Assembly: GCF_004011885.1 (NCBI RefSeq) | Contig: NZ_SBEF01000022.1 | Span: forward strand, 1 to 57,161 | DNA: 57,161 bases | From: Serratia microhaemolytica | Lineage (GTDB): Bacteria; Pseudomonadota; Gammaproteobacteria; Enterobacterales; Enterobacteriaceae | Reading direction: 5' to 3' | Notes under the pieces: model-generated | Told to the model about the DNA's origin: nothing | Seen by the model: only the letters and a program-made list of their open reading frames with translations | Database searches by the model: none | Part shown: one piece after another, positions 18,567 through 29,207 of the stretch | How the letters are laid out: each line of letters starts with the position of its first letter | How positions within the stretch are numbered: the stretch's first letter is position 1 | Position numbers and translations under genes: made by a program

Positions 18567-20054
18567 TTATTCCTTATCTAAACGACCAACCAATGACAAT
18601 TCAAAACTCGCACCCATGTACTTAAAGTGCGGACGTACTTGCATTGCCACTTGATACCAGCCTGGATCTCCTTCTACATCCAATACCTGGATCTGTGCTG
18701 AGCGTAGAGGACGACGACTACGTACATCTGTTGGTGGGTTTTCCTGGTCAGCAATGTACTGCTTGAGCCAGTTATTCAGTTCACGCTCAAGATCTTGACG
18801 CTCTTTCCATGAACCAATCTGCTCACGTTGCAACACTTTAATGTAGTGAGCCAAGCGGTTGATGATGAACATGTATGGCAATTGAGTACCCAACTTGTAG
18901 TTGGTTTCTGCCATTTTGCCTTCACGAGTATTCGGGAATATTTTCGGTTTCTGTACTGAGTTTGCTGAGAAGAACGCCGCATTATCACTACCTTTACGCA
19001 TGGTTAAGGTAATAAAGCCTTCTTCTGCCAGCTCAAACTCACGCCGGTCAGTGATCAGGATCTCCGTTGGAATTTTGGCCTGCACTTCACCCATCGCTTC
19101 ATACAGGTGTACTGGCAGATCGTGAATTGCCCCACCGCTTTGTGGGCCGATAATGTTCGGACACCAGCGATACTTGGCAAAACTGTCAGTTAAGCAGGAA
19201 GCCAGCAAGAATGCTGTATTACCCCAGAGGTAATGCTCGTGGTTTTTACTGACATCTTCAAAGTAGTTGAAGTTTTTGATCGGGTTCTCAACGGCAGAAT
19301 ATGGCAAGCGCAGCAGGAAACGCGGTGTGGTCAGGCCGAGATAGCGGGAGTCTTCAGACTCACGCAGCGAACGCCACTTGGTATGTACTGGCCCTTCAAA
19401 TACTGATTTCAAATCTTTGATTGCAGGTAATTCAGTGAAACTACTGATACCAAAGAAGTCCGGTGCAACGCTGGACAGGAATGGAGCGTGTGCCATAGCA
19501 CCAACAGCGCTGACATACTGCAGTAACTTCATGTCTGGCGAAGTGTTGCTGAACGCGTAATTACCGATAATCGCTGCCGTTGGTTCACCACCAAACTGAC
19601 CGTAGCCAGAGGAGTAGACATGCTTGTAGAAGCCGGACTGGACGATCTCTGGTGAAAATTCAAAATCTTCCAGCAACTCTTCTTTGGTCGCATGCATGAT
19701 GTTGATTTTGATATTTTCACGGAAGTCGGTACGATCAACCAGTAACTTCAGTGAACGCCAAGAAGACTCAATTTCACGAAACTCAGGCGCATGAAGGATG
19801 GCATCCATCTGAACACTGAGCTTCTTATCCAACTCATTGATCATACGATCAACCAGTAGCTTGTTAATCGGTTCTTCATTCGTACCGGTATCGAGGATGC
19901 TAGCGATAAAAGCAGCAACCCCTTGCTTGGCTACGTCATAACCATCATTACCCGGCATCATCCGTGTCTGTGACATAATTTCGTCGAGTAAGAAAGTCGT
20001 ACTCGCAGCACTGGCAGGTGCCTCTAAAACGGCATTTTCTTCATGTGAGGACAT
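18567..20054 (-). CDS. tssC: T6SS sheath protein TssC (VipB)
   Basis: TssC is the large subunit of the contractile sheath and co-assembles with TssB around the Hcp tube. It has 495 residues, the standard length. Family blocks visible include ILHAPEFREIESSWRSLKLL, FGGEPTAAIIGNYAF, GLTTPRFLLRLPY and the C-terminal DVEGDPGWYQVAMQVRPHFK. The ATG at 20054 follows tssB by 27 bp. Confidence 0.97.
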   Translation of the reverse strand: MSSHEENAVLEAPASAASTTFLLDEIMSQTRMMPGNDGYDVAKQGVAAFIASILDTGTNEEPINKLLVDRMINELDKKLSVQMDAILHAPEFREIESSWRSLKLLVDRTDFRENIKINIMHATKEELLEDFEFSPEIVQSGFYKHVYSSGYGQFGGEPTAAIIGNYAFSNTSPDMKLLQYVSAVGAMAHAPFLSSVAPDFFGISSFTELPAIKDLKSVFEGPVHTKWRSLRESEDSRYLGLTTPRFLLRLPYSAVENPIKNFNYFEDVSKNHEHYLWGNTAFLLASCLTDSFAKYRWCPNIIGPQSGGAIHDLPVHLYEAMGEVQAKIPTEILITDRREFELAEEGFITLTMRKGSDNAAFFSANSVQKPKIFPNTREGKMAETNYKLGTQLPYMFIINRLAHYIKVLQREQIGSWKERQDLERELNNWLKQYIADQENPPTDVRSRRPLRSAQIQVLDVEGDPGWYQVAMQVRPHFKYMGASFELSLVGRLDKE

Positions 20055-20081
20055 ACGTGAAATTCCCTATTAAGCACTTAA

Positions 20082-20579
20082 TTATTTTTGATTAATAATG
20101 TCGAGTTCTTTTAACAACTGCTCGCGCATCTCTTCATTGCTGAGTAGATCCTGCAAGCGGGCGCGGAATGCCGGGATATTACCAAGAGGTCCTTTCAGAG
20201 CGACCAATGCTTCGCGCAGCTCCAGCAGTTTTTTGAGCTCTGGCACCTTTTTCGCCACATTATCAGGTGAGAAATCATCTAAAGAATTAATTGCTAATGA
20301 AACTGGCATATCATTTTGCCCATCTCCTTCGAGATGATTTGGCACACTGAAGGTTAAGCCAATATTAGCTTCCTTCATTACTGAGTTGAAATTATTCTTA
20401 TTAATAGAAACAACCTGGCGCTCCTCGATTGGGGTATCTTCCCGAGTCCCTTTCATGTCACCCACTACCAGTAAATTCAGGGGTAACTCGATTTCAGCAA
20501 CCTGGTCTCCGGTGTTAGGAACATACTTGATATTTATCCTTTCCTTGGGAGCAACACTGCTTTGATTGTTTTTACTCAT
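20082..20579 (-). CDS. tssB: T6SS sheath protein TssB (VipA)
   Basis: TssB is the small sheath subunit. It also carries the helix recognised by ClpV in V. cholerae-type systems. It has 165 residues, with conserved ERINIKYVPNTGDQVAEIEL near the start, LPLNLLVVGDMKG, the FSPDNVAKKVPELKKLLELR block (about 103-122) and a C-terminal helical end (FRARLQDLLSNEEMREQLLK). It is the first gene of the minus-strand T6SS operon, so its promoter should lie in the AT-rich region shared with hcp. Confidence 0.96.
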   Translation of the reverse strand: MSKNNQSSVAPKERINIKYVPNTGDQVAEIELPLNLLVVGDMKGTREDTPIEERQVVSINKNNFNSVMKEANIGLTFSVPNHLEGDGQNDMPVSLAINSLDDFSPDNVAKKVPELKKLLELREALVALKGPLGNIPAFRARLQDLLSNEEMREQLLKELDIINQK

Positions 20580-21357
20580 AACTCTTCCTTATTAGTAATT
20601 ATAAGGGATATTAGCTAGATGCTATTATTTAACATATAACTAATACCGACCGTAAACCACGCACAGACACCATTCACGCAGCCGTAAAATCAACAGTAGC
20701 GAATGCCATCTACATATTAAATAAACGCCCGATCCAGATTGAACATCCTGACTGACACGAGACCAACATCCATTTCAACCTACCTCCATTATGATGGACT
20801 TCCTGTGATGATTTACCTTTCGTTGATGATACGCTTCAACGAGGTAATATAAAGAAAGCGGCCAACCAACGCCTCAATTTAAGTGAGACAGGCGACAACC
20901 AGATCGAGTCAAATTCATCACACGCATTATTTATCATCTTCGATAGAAAAGTCCATCCTCATTTTGTTGACAAGATCAGGAACGACGACTAAGAGAATGG
21001 ATAGCTAAAAAATTCCAGCGATCACAAAAATTATTTTTAATGAAAAAATTTTATTTTTAAAAACAACAAATTGCAAATTATTAAAATTAACAGGCACAGT
21101 AACGCGATTTGTTAACCCCATTTACGCAACAAAAAACCAGCATAAAAAACTCATAACGCAATAAATATAGTTTTTTATTCTGATAATGCTAACATGCGCA
21201 GCGGTAAACCGCAACTATAGCTTGCACTTAGCAAAAAGTTACTTATAGTAACACTCGCAAGTAAGGTGCTAGGGCTGTTACATTCTGCGTTCAGCGATTT
21301 TGAGTAGCAGACAATGACGCTCTATTGGTTTAAAACAAACTATCAAGGAAATTTAAT
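20580..21357. promoter_or_regulatory. AT-rich divergent control region of tssB and hcp
   Basis: About 780 bp without a gene separates tssB (minus) from hcp (plus). The stretch 21000-21180 is very AT-rich, the kind of DNA silenced by H-NS. For hcp, TTGCAC (21222-21227), a 16-bp spacer and TATAGT (21244-21249) form a modest sigma-70-like promoter. On the minus strand, 21271-21257 reads TAGCAC, five bases, TTGC, which is one base from a sigma-54 -24/-12 element but lacks one of the invariant GG pair. No clear sigma-54 site faces hcp. All assignments are by eye. Confidence 0.5.
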
Positions 21358-21876
21358 ATGCCAACTCCAGCGTATATCTCTATTACTGGAAAAACTCAGG
21401 GTAATATCACCGCCGGCGCTTTCACTGCCGAGTCGGTTGGTAATATCTTTGTACAGGGTCATGAAGACCAAATGTTGGTACAGGAATTTGATCACGTCGT
21501 GACTGTACCTACTGACCCACAATCAGGTCAGCCTTCTGGTCAACGTGCGCACAAGCCATTCCGCTTCACCGTGGCTTACAACAAAGCGGTTCCGCTGCTG
21601 TATAACGCATTAGCTTCTGGCGAAATGCTGCCAACAGTTGAACTGAAGTGGTACCGTACATCGGTTGAAGGTAAGCAAGAGCACTTCTTTACTACCAAAT
21701 TAGAAGATGCAACTATTATCGATATCGACTGCAAAATGCCACACTGCCAAGACCCAACCAAAGCAGAATTCACCCAGTTAGTTCGTGTTTCTCTGGCATA
21801 TCGTAAGATCACCTGGGAACATACTACTGCCGGTACTTCTGGCTCTGACGACTGGCGTGCTCCGATCGAAGCTTAA
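21358..21876 (+). CDS. hcp: T6SS tube protein Hcp (TssD)
   Basis: Hcp forms the stacked hexameric rings of the T6SS tube and is exported on firing. The protein has 172 residues, the standard size, with the start MPTPAYISITGKTQGNITAG, the VQGHEDQMLVQEFDH loop region, and HKPFRFTVAYNKAVPLLYNA. There is no C-terminal effector extension, so this is a plain structural Hcp. AAGGA lies 8 nt before the ATG. It is divergent from the tssB operon and is followed at once by a terminator, so it is transcribed alone, as expected for the most abundant T6SS protein. Confidence 0.97.
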   Translation: MPTPAYISITGKTQGNITAGAFTAESVGNIFVQGHEDQMLVQEFDHVVTVPTDPQSGQPSGQRAHKPFRFTVAYNKAVPLLYNALASGEMLPTVELKWYRTSVEGKQEHFFTTKLEDATIIDIDCKMPHCQDPTKAEFTQLVRVSLAYRKITWEHTTAGTSGSDDWRAPIEA

Positions 21877-21901
21877 TAGGCTAAGATCAGCACAACTTCA
21901 A

Positions 21902-21930
21902 CAGCCAACCTTCGGGTTGGCTGTTTTATT
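21902..21930 (+). terminator. Rho-independent terminator after hcp
   Basis: An 8-bp stem, AGCCAACC/GGTTGGCT, with a TTCG tetraloop is followed by GTTTTATTT. It lies 25 bp after the hcp stop and just beyond the 3' end of the convergent hrpA gene, so it may serve both. Confidence 0.9.
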
Positions 21931-21963
21931 TGCACTTAAGTATTCACCAGTGATAATTTCCCG

Positions 21964-24900
21964 CTAACCACTGAGCTGCTCGAGGGTTTGTAAAATACGT
22001 TTCTCTGAGATCGGATAAGGGGTACCCAGTTGTTGCGCAAACAAACTGACACGCAACTCTTCAATCATCCAGCGTACTGCTTTGATCTCCTCATGCTGTT
22101 GACGTTTCTCTGGCAATTTATTTAGCCACTGTTGCCAGGCTGTTTGTACCTGTTCGACTCGTAGCAATTGTGCTCGGTCACGATGCGGATCAAGCGCCAA
22201 CTTCTCCAGCCGCCGCTCAATCGCCTGCAAATAGCGTAAGGTATCTGCCAGACGTGCCCAGCCATTGTTGGTAACAAAGCCACGATAAACCAATCCAGAA
22301 AGTTGCGTTTTAATATCCGCCAGTGCCAGAGCCAGCGCGATATCAACGCGTCCCTTTAAATATTTGTTGATAGCAAATACTTTGCTGAGGATCTGCTCAA
22401 CCAATTGGGCAATCTCAACTACCGTTTGATTTAACTCAGCACGCACATACGCTTGTAAGCGGTTAAATTGTGCCTCTTGCCACACCAATCCTCCCTGTTC
22501 CGCAATTAACTTATCGACACCACAAGCGATACAGTCATCGATCAGCTCCAGCACCTTGCCATAAGGGTTAAAGTAGAGTCCCAACTTCGCCTTGTTGGGC
22601 AGTTTTTCATGCAAATATTTAATCGGTGAAGGGATATTCAGTAACAGCAAACGGCGCACCCCCTGCCACATCGCATGCTGTTGATCCTGCTCATTATCAA
22701 ATAGCTTGATAGCAACGCTCTGTTGCTGATCAACCAATGCTGGAAAGGCTTTGAGTGCATAACCACCACGCTGTTGCTGATAGGATGTTGGTAAATCACC
22801 AAAACTCCAGATGTGCAAATCACTCTGTTCTAAGCCATCGTCGACAACCGCAGACAGTGTTTGCTGCACCTGCTGCTTGAGTTGCAACTGTAGTGAAATC
22901 AGGTTTTTGCCTTCTGCTAGAGTGCGGTTTTTCTCACCCAGTACCCGAAAAGTGATTTTTAGGTGATCGGGTATCTGTTCCCACTGCCAACTCTCTCGTG
23001 GCACCGTTACACCGGTCATCCGGCGTAATTCACGCTCCAAGGCATCCAGCAGTGGCAACTGCAATGGTGTCACTCGGGCTAGGAAAGCTTCAGCATAATT
23101 GGGCGCTGGGACAAAATTGCGCCGTAACGGCTTTGGCAATGATTTGATTAAAGCGATCACCAGTTCACGTCGTAGCCCTGGGATCTGCCACTCAAAACCA
23201 ACCGGATCCACCTGATTGAGGATCGCAAGCGGAATGTGTACTGTCACACCATCAGCATCAGTGCCGAGTTCGAACTGATAGCTAAGCCGCAATTTCAGGT
23301 TCTGCTGTTGCCAATAATTGGGGTAATCCAAGGCGCTAATCTTCTCAGCCCCCTGTCTGATTAGCATCGCTTTTTCGAAATTGAGCAGATCAGGCTGCTC
23401 CTTGGCTGTTTGTTGCCACCAACGATCAAAATGGCGGCCAGAGATAACGTCATTGGGAATACGCTGTTCGTAGAAGGCAAACAGGGTTTCATCATCAACT
23501 AAAATGTCGCGTCGGCGCGATTTATGCTCAAGCTCTTCTACCTCGGTGCGCAACTTTTGGTTGGCGCTGAAGAAGGCATGGCGTGTCTGCCAGTCGCCTT
23601 CGACCAGTGCGTGGCGAATAAAAAGCTCACGGCACAGTACAGGATCTTGAGTGCTGTAGTTGATCAACCGGGCGTTAACGATCGTCAACCCAAACAAAGT
23701 GACTTTCTCATTCGCCATCACAGCCTGTTGCGACTTAGACCAGTGCGGTTCACTGTGGTGATATTTCACCAAGTGCCCGGCCAACGGCTCGATCCACTCG
23801 GGTTCAATACGTGCGGCGACACGTCCCCATAGACGGCTGGTTTCAACCAGTTCAGCGACCATCACCCATTTCGGTGGTTTTTTAAACAGACCTGACCCAG
23901 GGAACAGCGCAAAGCGTGCATTACGCGCTCCGCTATACTCCTGCTTATCAACATCCTTCTGGCCAATATGTGACAATAATCCAGTCAACAGCGCAGTATG
24001 AATACTGCGATAGTCAGAAGCTTCACTGTTAACCGGTATGCCCAACTCTTTCACCACTTGACGTAGCTGAGTGTAAATATCCTGCCATTCACGCACGCGC
24101 AGATAGTTGAGATAATCACTGCGGCATAAACGACGAAACTGGCTGGCACTGTGCAATTTCTGCTGCTGTTGCAGAAACTCCCACAAATTAACCAACGTGA
24201 TAAAGTCAGACTCTTTATCAAGAAAACGGCGATGTTTCTCATCTGCCGCCTGCTGTTTTTCCAACGGACGTTCACGTGGATCTTGGATTGATAAAGCGGC
24301 AGCGATGATCATCACCTCGCGCACGCTACCACTGCTTTGCGCAGCAAGCACCATGCGTGCCAAGCGTGGGTCGATCGGCAGTTGTGCCAGTTGCCGCCCG
24401 AGTGGTGTCAACTGATAGTGACCATTTTGCTCGCTGGTAATTGCGGCCAGTTCCTCCAGCAGTCGGACACCATCCTGTATATGGCGTCGATCGGGTGCCT
24501 CGACAAATGGAAAAGCAGCAATATCCCCCAACCCCAACGCAGTCATCTGCAAAATGACTGACGCCAGGTTAGTGCGCAATATTTCAGGATCGGTAAAAGC
24601 GGGACGCGAGAGAAAATCCTGTTCTGAGTAGAGCCGAATACAGATCCCTTCCGCAACACGACCGCAACGCCCCTTACGCTGGTTAGCGGATGCCTGCGAA
24701 ATAGGTTCGATAGGTAACCTTTGTACTTTGGTACGAAAACTGTAGCGACTGATCCGCGCCATACCAGGATCGATAACATATTTAATGCCCGGCACCGTCA
24801 ATGAGGTTTCAGCAACGTTGGTTGCCAGCACGATCCGACGCCCGGTATGTGGCTGAAAAACACGGTTCTGTTCGCTGTTAGAGAGGCGTGCGTAGAGTGG

Positions 24901-25860
24901 CAAGATTTCGGTATGTGGCAGATCCAGTTTGCTTAACCCCTCAGCGGTATCACGGATTTCACGTTCACCACTCATAAAAATTAGAATATCGCCAGGCCCT
25001 TCCTGGCTCAATTCATCTACCGCATCAAAAATCGCCTGTAGTTGATCACGATCGCCATCGGCGCTCTCCTCCACCCGTGGACGATAGCGCACCTCAACCG
25101 GATAAGTGCGCCCAGAAACTTCAATAATTGGTGCCTGGTGAAAATGACGGGAAAAACGCTGTGGATCGATGGTGGCTGAGGTAATAATCACTTTCAGATC
25201 AGGTCGAGTTGGCAGCAATTCACGCAAATAACCCAGAATAAAATCGATATTTAGACTGCGCTCGTGTGCTTCGTCAATAATCAGCGTGTCGTACTGCAAC
25301 AGTTGTCGATCTTGCTGGATCTCTGCTAACAAAATACCGTCAGTCATCAACTTGACCAGCGTGTGTTCGCCTACCTGGTCATTAAAGCGCACTTTATAAC
25401 CGACACTATCGCCCAGTGCTGTCTGCAACTCATCAGCGACACGGTTAGCAACCGTGCGTGCTGCTAGGCGTCGAGGTTGGGTATGACCAATCATTCCTCT
25501 GATACCCCGCCCTAACTCCAGGCAGATTTTTGGTAACTGGGTTGTTTTGCCTGAACCGGTTTCCCCCGCAACAATCACCACTTGATGGTCACGTATCGCT
25601 GCCAAGATCTCGGCCTTTTTCTGGCTAACCGGTAAATTCTCTGGATAACTGATTGCTGGGCGATTGGCGAGGCGAGCTGATACTTTTTGCCGACAGAAAG
25701 TGAGATCCTGTTCGATTTCAAGGGCAATCGCTTGCTGTTTCTGGCTGTTTTTCACTTTGCCAGCCCCCTGCAAGCGACGCCGTAAACGCGCAGCATCACG
25801 CAACATGACGTCATCTAATTGCAATGACAGTGGTGCGAGCGGAGATTTCACGTTAACCAT
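21964..25860 (-). CDS. hrpA: ATP-dependent RNA helicase HrpA
   Basis: A DEAH-box RNA helicase. In E. coli HrpA acts on mRNA processing and rescues stalled or collided ribosomes. The 1298 residues match the 1300 of E. coli HrpA. P-loop GETGSGKT is at about 99-106, then DEAH, SATIDPQRF and QRKGRCGR. The long HrpA-specific C-terminal region follows (EELEHKSRRRDILVDDETLF, RRNFVPAPNYAEAF). A GTG 51 bp upstream extends the frame without family support. The ATG at 25860 aligns with the E. coli N-terminus but has GAGGA directly against it, so a GTG at 25851 could be the real start. It stands alone, convergent with hcp. Confidence 0.95.
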   Translation of the reverse strand: MVNVKSPLAPLSLQLDDVMLRDAARLRRRLQGAGKVKNSQKQQAIALEIEQDLTFCRQKVSARLANRPAISYPENLPVSQKKAEILAAIRDHQVVIVAGETGSGKTTQLPKICLELGRGIRGMIGHTQPRRLAARTVANRVADELQTALGDSVGYKVRFNDQVGEHTLVKLMTDGILLAEIQQDRQLLQYDTLIIDEAHERSLNIDFILGYLRELLPTRPDLKVIITSATIDPQRFSRHFHQAPIIEVSGRTYPVEVRYRPRVEESADGDRDQLQAIFDAVDELSQEGPGDILIFMSGEREIRDTAEGLSKLDLPHTEILPLYARLSNSEQNRVFQPHTGRRIVLATNVAETSLTVPGIKYVIDPGMARISRYSFRTKVQRLPIEPISQASANQRKGRCGRVAEGICIRLYSEQDFLSRPAFTDPEILRTNLASVILQMTALGLGDIAAFPFVEAPDRRHIQDGVRLLEELAAITSEQNGHYQLTPLGRQLAQLPIDPRLARMVLAAQSSGSVREVMIIAAALSIQDPRERPLEKQQAADEKHRRFLDKESDFITLVNLWEFLQQQQKLHSASQFRRLCRSDYLNYLRVREWQDIYTQLRQVVKELGIPVNSEASDYRSIHTALLTGLLSHIGQKDVDKQEYSGARNARFALFPGSGLFKKPPKWVMVAELVETSRLWGRVAARIEPEWIEPLAGHLVKYHHSEPHWSKSQQAVMANEKVTLFGLTIVNARLINYSTQDPVLCRELFIRHALVEGDWQTRHAFFSANQKLRTEVEELEHKSRRRDILVDDETLFAFYEQRIPNDVISGRHFDRWWQQTAKEQPDLLNFEKAMLIRQGAEKISALDYPNYWQQQNLKLRLSYQFELGTDADGVTVHIPLAILNQVDPVGFEWQIPGLRRELVIALIKSLPKPLRRNFVPAPNYAEAFLARVTPLQLPLLDALERELRRMTGVTVPRESWQWEQIPDHLKITFRVLGEKNRTLAEGKNLISLQLQLKQQVQQTLSAVVDDGLEQSDLHIWSFGDLPTSYQQQRGGYALKAFPALVDQQQSVAIKLFDNEQDQQHAMWQGVRRLLLLNIPSPIKYLHEKLPNKAKLGLYFNPYGKVLELIDDCIACGVDKLIAEQGGLVWQEAQFNRLQAYVRAELNQTVVEIAQLVEQILSKVFAINKYLKGRVDIALALALADIKTQLSGLVYRGFVTNNGWARLADTLRYLQAIERRLEKLALDPHRDRAQLLRVEQVQTAWQQWLNKLPEKRQQHEEIKAVRWMIEELRVSLFAQQLGTPYPISEKRILQTLEQLSG

Positions 25861-26329
25861 TCCTCGTTTGTGACTGATTTTGTACTGATTAGAGAGTCGT
25901 AAAGATATCACAACCAGCAGCGTACCCCCTAGCCCTCAACGCAACATCATGTTCACTGCTTGATGCGTGACAGGCCAATCGGGATTATCCTCATTGTTGG
26001 AGTTAACCACTAAGATTACACAAGCTTTCAGATAATTATCGTGAAAAAAGTCAATTTGTCGCGTCAAGAAAGAGGCAAATTTGAAGGTTATAGCTATGCT
26101 CTAATAGTCAGAAAACCACCTAGGTTACCCATGCAACAGCATGAGTACTGTTTAACCTACAGATTGCATCGTAAGCAAAATTGAGGCGTATCACTGGCAC
26201 TCCTGCTGCTGTTCACACACGACTCCCGGCAAAGGCGCTAGGCGCAATACGGTGGGTTAACTCAAACAGCTTGATGCAGATCTCCTGTATTAACAATGAG
26301 TCACTTAATTAGCACAGTAAAGGGAAACT
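25861..26329. promoter_or_regulatory. Control region upstream of hrpA and arcD
   Basis: About 470 bp between divergent genes. It contains a two-part inverted repeat at 26122-26158 (outer AGGTTA/TAACCT, inner CATGC/GCATG around AACA), which could be a leader hairpin. I find no clear ArgR box or FNR box for the arginine genes. AAAGGG lies 5-8 nt before the arcD ATG. Confidence 0.35.
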
Positions 26330-27862
26330 ATGACGAGCTCATCAACCAACAAATTGTCTCTCTGGTCCCTCTCCGCATTAGTGGTGGGTTCCATGATTGG
26401 TGCCGGGATATTTTCTCTACCGGCCACCTTTGGGCGGGCAACCGGTGGCTTTGGTGCCCTGATTGCCTGGTGTATTGCTGGCGGCGGGATGCTGATGTTA
26501 GCGTTTGTCTTCCAGACCTTAGCGCAGCGTAAACCCGAACTTGATTCAGGTGTGTTTATCTATGCCAAAGAGGGGTTCGGTGACTACCTTGGCTTTATTG
26601 CCGCACTCGGCTTCTGGGCAGGAAGCTGCATTGGTAACGTCTCCTACTTCGTGTTGATCAAATCAACCTTGGGCGCTTTTTTCCCGGTCTTTGGTGATGG
26701 CAACACACTATCAGCGGTGCTTCTTGCTTCAGCGCTGCTCTGGGGATTCCATCTGTTGATCCTGCGTGGTGTCAAAGGCGCCGCCAGTATCAATACTATT
26801 GCCACCGTCGCCAAAATCCTGCCAATCCTGCTGTTTATCATCGTGTTGGTGTTTGCATTCAACCGGGATATCTTCATGCTCAATTTCTGGGGAGCACCAG
26901 AGTCGGCTTCAGCCCATATTGCTGACCTAACCCAGCTTGATAACTATCGTCTTGATAACTACGGCTATGTTGGACATGCTGCGACAGCCATTGCGGCTAG
27001 CGGTGAACCTGAATCGTTATTTAGCCAGGTGCGTAGCACCATGCTAGTCACGGTATTTGTCTTCCTTGGGATTGAAGGTGCTAGCGTCTACTCCCGTTAT
27101 GCTAAAGAACGCAAACATGTCGGTATCGCGACTGTACTTGGTTTTATCGGCGTGCTCTGCCTGATGGTGCTGATCACCATGCTCTCCTACGGCGTGCTGC
27201 TGCGCCCTGATCTTGCCGCACTGCGCCAACCTTCAATGGCAGGTGTGTTAGAAGCGATAGTTGGGCGTTGGGGGGCGATCTTCATCAGCCTAGGCTTACT
27301 GATCTCGGTGTTGGGTGCGTATCTCTCCTGGTCACTGCTGGCGGCCGAAGTGCTGTTTGCTGCGGGGAAAAATCACAGCGTGCCAAAAGTGTTTGGTGCT
27401 GAAAACCACAATGCGGTGCCCTCTTCGGCAGTCTGGCTGACCAACCTCACCATCCAACTGTTTCTGATCCTGACCATGTTCAGCCAATACGCCTTCCAGT
27501 TAGCGTTAGAGCTGACCAGCTCATTAACCTTAATTCCCTACCTGTTGGTTGCCGCCTATGGGCTGAAATTAGCCTGGAGTGGTGAAAGCTATCAACCTAA
27601 CGAGGTCGGGCAGAAGAAAGAACTCATCATCGCGTTGATCGCCACACTCTATTCCCTGTTGATGATCTATGCCGGCGGCATGAAATATTTGCTGCTGTCA
27701 GCGGTGATCTACGGCCCAGGCACCTTGCTGTTTATTCTCGCCCGACGTGAACAAGGGGCGAATAGAGTATTTACCCCTGCGGAATTGGGGCTATTTGTTC
27801 TGATTATCGTTGCCGCCATTGTTGCTATCTACAGCATAGCGACCGGCATTATCACTATCTGA
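26330..27862 (+). CDS. arcD: Arginine/ornithine antiporter ArcD (APC family)
   Basis: An inner-membrane exchanger of the basic amino acid/polyamine antiporter group. With an arginine deiminase next to it, arginine/ornithine or arginine/citrulline exchange is the likely role. It has 510 residues, with the APC signature [20 protein letters not shown] at about residues 19-38 and about 12-13 hydrophobic segments. A loop insert of about 40 residues near 192-235 ([15 protein letters not shown] onward) makes it slightly longer than Pseudomonas ArcD. arcA starts 14 bp downstream, so the two form an operon. Substrate choice is inferred from context. Confidence 0.85.
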   Translation: MTSSSTNKLSLWSLSALVVGSMIGAGIFSLPATFGRATGGFGALIAWCIAGGGMLMLAFVFQTLAQRKPELDSGVFIYAKEGFGDYLGFIAALGFWAGSCIGNVSYFVLIKSTLGAFFPVFGDGNTLSAVLLASALLWGFHLLILRGVKGAASINTIATVAKILPILLFIIVLVFAFNRDIFMLNFWGAPESASAHIADLTQLDNYRLDNYGYVGHAATAIAASGEPESLFSQVRSTMLVTVFVFLGIEGASVYSRYAKERKHVGIATVLGFIGVLCLMVLITMLSYGVLLRPDLAALRQPSMAGVLEAIVGRWGAIFISLGLLISVLGAYLSWSLLAAEVLFAAGKNHSVPKVFGAENHNAVPSSAVWLTNLTIQLFLILTMFSQYAFQLALELTSSLTLIPYLLVAAYGLKLAWSGESYQPNEVGQKKELIIALIATLYSLLMIYAGGMKYLLLSAVIYGPGTLLFILARREQGANRVFTPAELGLFVLIIVAAIVAIYSIATGIITI

Positions 27863-27876
27863 TCGAGGCAATTTAT

Positions 27877-29151
27877 ATGACAACCAAGAAAAAAAAGCAG
27901 GCTAAATTTGGTGTACATTCAGAAGTGGGCAAATTGCATAAAGTGATGGTCTGCGCCCCCGGCAAAGCACACAATCGGCTCACCCCGAGCAACTGTGATG
28001 CCTTGTTATTTGATGATGTGCTGTGGGTAGAACGTGCTAAACGCGACCATTTTGACTTTATGACCAAAATGCGTGAACACGGTGTCGATGTGGTGGAAAT
28101 GCACAATTTGCTCACTGAGACGCTGGCCCTGCCAGAGGCCAGAAAATGGATCCTAGATCAGCAAATTGTGCCGAATGAAGTTTCGCTTGGCATCCTGAAT
28201 GAAACGCGCAGTTTTCTGGATAGCCTACCGCCGCGCACCTTGGCTGAAGTGCTGATCGGTGGGCTATCCACCACTGATTTGGCTAAAGAGGGCTATGCCG
28301 ATCATGAAGAACTGAAACTGATCCGTGAAGCTGTCGGCATTACTGAATATCTGTTACCACCACTCCCAAACACACTCTATACCCGCGATACCACTTGCTG
28401 GATTTACGGTGGTGTGACACTCAACCCACTCTACTGGCCAGCACGCCACGAAGAGACGGTGCTGACCACCGCTATCTACAAATTCCATCCCGATTTTGGT
28501 GCTGATCATGTCCGTGTCTGGTGGGGAGATCCTACCGTGCATCACGGTAGCGCAACACTTGAGGGTGGCGATGTGATGCCAATTGGCAACAAAACGGTAT
28601 TGATTGGTATGAGTGAGCGCACCTCACACCAAGCCATTACCCAGTTAGCTGCCGCACTGTTTGCTGACAAACACTCGGGTGTGGAGCGAGTGATGATCGC
28701 CGCCATGCCAAAACTGCGTGCTGCAATGCACTTAGATACTGTCTTCACCTTCTGTGATCGCGATGTGGTCACGCTCTACCCTGCAATTGTTAACCAGATC
28801 AAAACATTCTCGTTGCGCCCAGACGATGGCCCCACTGGAATGAAACTAAGCCGTGACAAAGGCACTTTTGTTGAGGCGGTAGCGGGTGCATTGAACCTGA
28901 AAAAACTGCGTGTGGTAGAAACTGAAGGCAACGATTACGACACTGAGCGCCAGCAGTGGGACAGTGGTAACAATATGGTTGCACTGTCGCCGGGCGTGGT
29001 GATGGCTTACGATCGCAATACCAAAACCAATACTCAGCTACGCAAAGAGGGCATAGAAGTTATTGAAATAGTTGGTAGTGAGCTAGGTCGTGGGCGAGGT
29101 GGTGGCCACTGTATGACCTGTCCGATCATCCGTGACGCGATCGACTACTAA
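27877..29151 (+). CDS. arcA: Arginine deiminase ArcA
   Basis: Hydrolyses arginine to citrulline and ammonia, the first step of the arginine deiminase (ADI) pathway. It has 424 residues. The nucleophilic cysteine is Cys412 in [12 protein letters not shown] near the C-terminus. The catalytic histidine lies in [13 protein letters not shown], and substrate-binding blocks [20 protein letters not shown] and LYTRDTTCW are present, so the enzyme looks active. It forms a pair with arcD. The usual next genes arcB and arcC are absent: hutI follows after a 212-bp gap. Either they are elsewhere or the pair only consumes arginine and releases ammonia, for example in acid defence. Confidence 0.95.
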   Translation: MTTKKKKQAKFGVHSEVGKLHKVMVCAPGKAHNRLTPSNCDALLFDDVLWVERAKRDHFDFMTKMREHGVDVVEMHNLLTETLALPEARKWILDQQIVPNEVSLGILNETRSFLDSLPPRTLAEVLIGGLSTTDLAKEGYADHEELKLIREAVGITEYLLPPLPNTLYTRDTTCWIYGGVTLNPLYWPARHEETVLTTAIYKFHPDFGADHVRVWWGDPTVHHGSATLEGGDVMPIGNKTVLIGMSERTSHQAITQLAAALFADKHSGVERVMIAAMPKLRAAMHLDTVFTFCDRDVVTLYPAIVNQIKTFSLRPDDGPTGMKLSRDKGTFVEAVAGALNLKKLRVVETEGNDYDTERQQWDSGNNMVALSPGVVMAYDRNTKTNTQLRKEGIEVIEIVGSELGRGRGGGHCMTCPIIRDAIDY

Positions 29152-29207
29152 GCGACCAAACTGCAACCTTTCCTCCTCTGCAAGCGCAGAACACGTTTTA
29201 CCCCTTG

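Noticed and set aside
21181-21357. Sigma-54 promoter for hcp on the plus strand
   Set aside because: No GG-N10-GC element with flanking consensus is present facing hcp.
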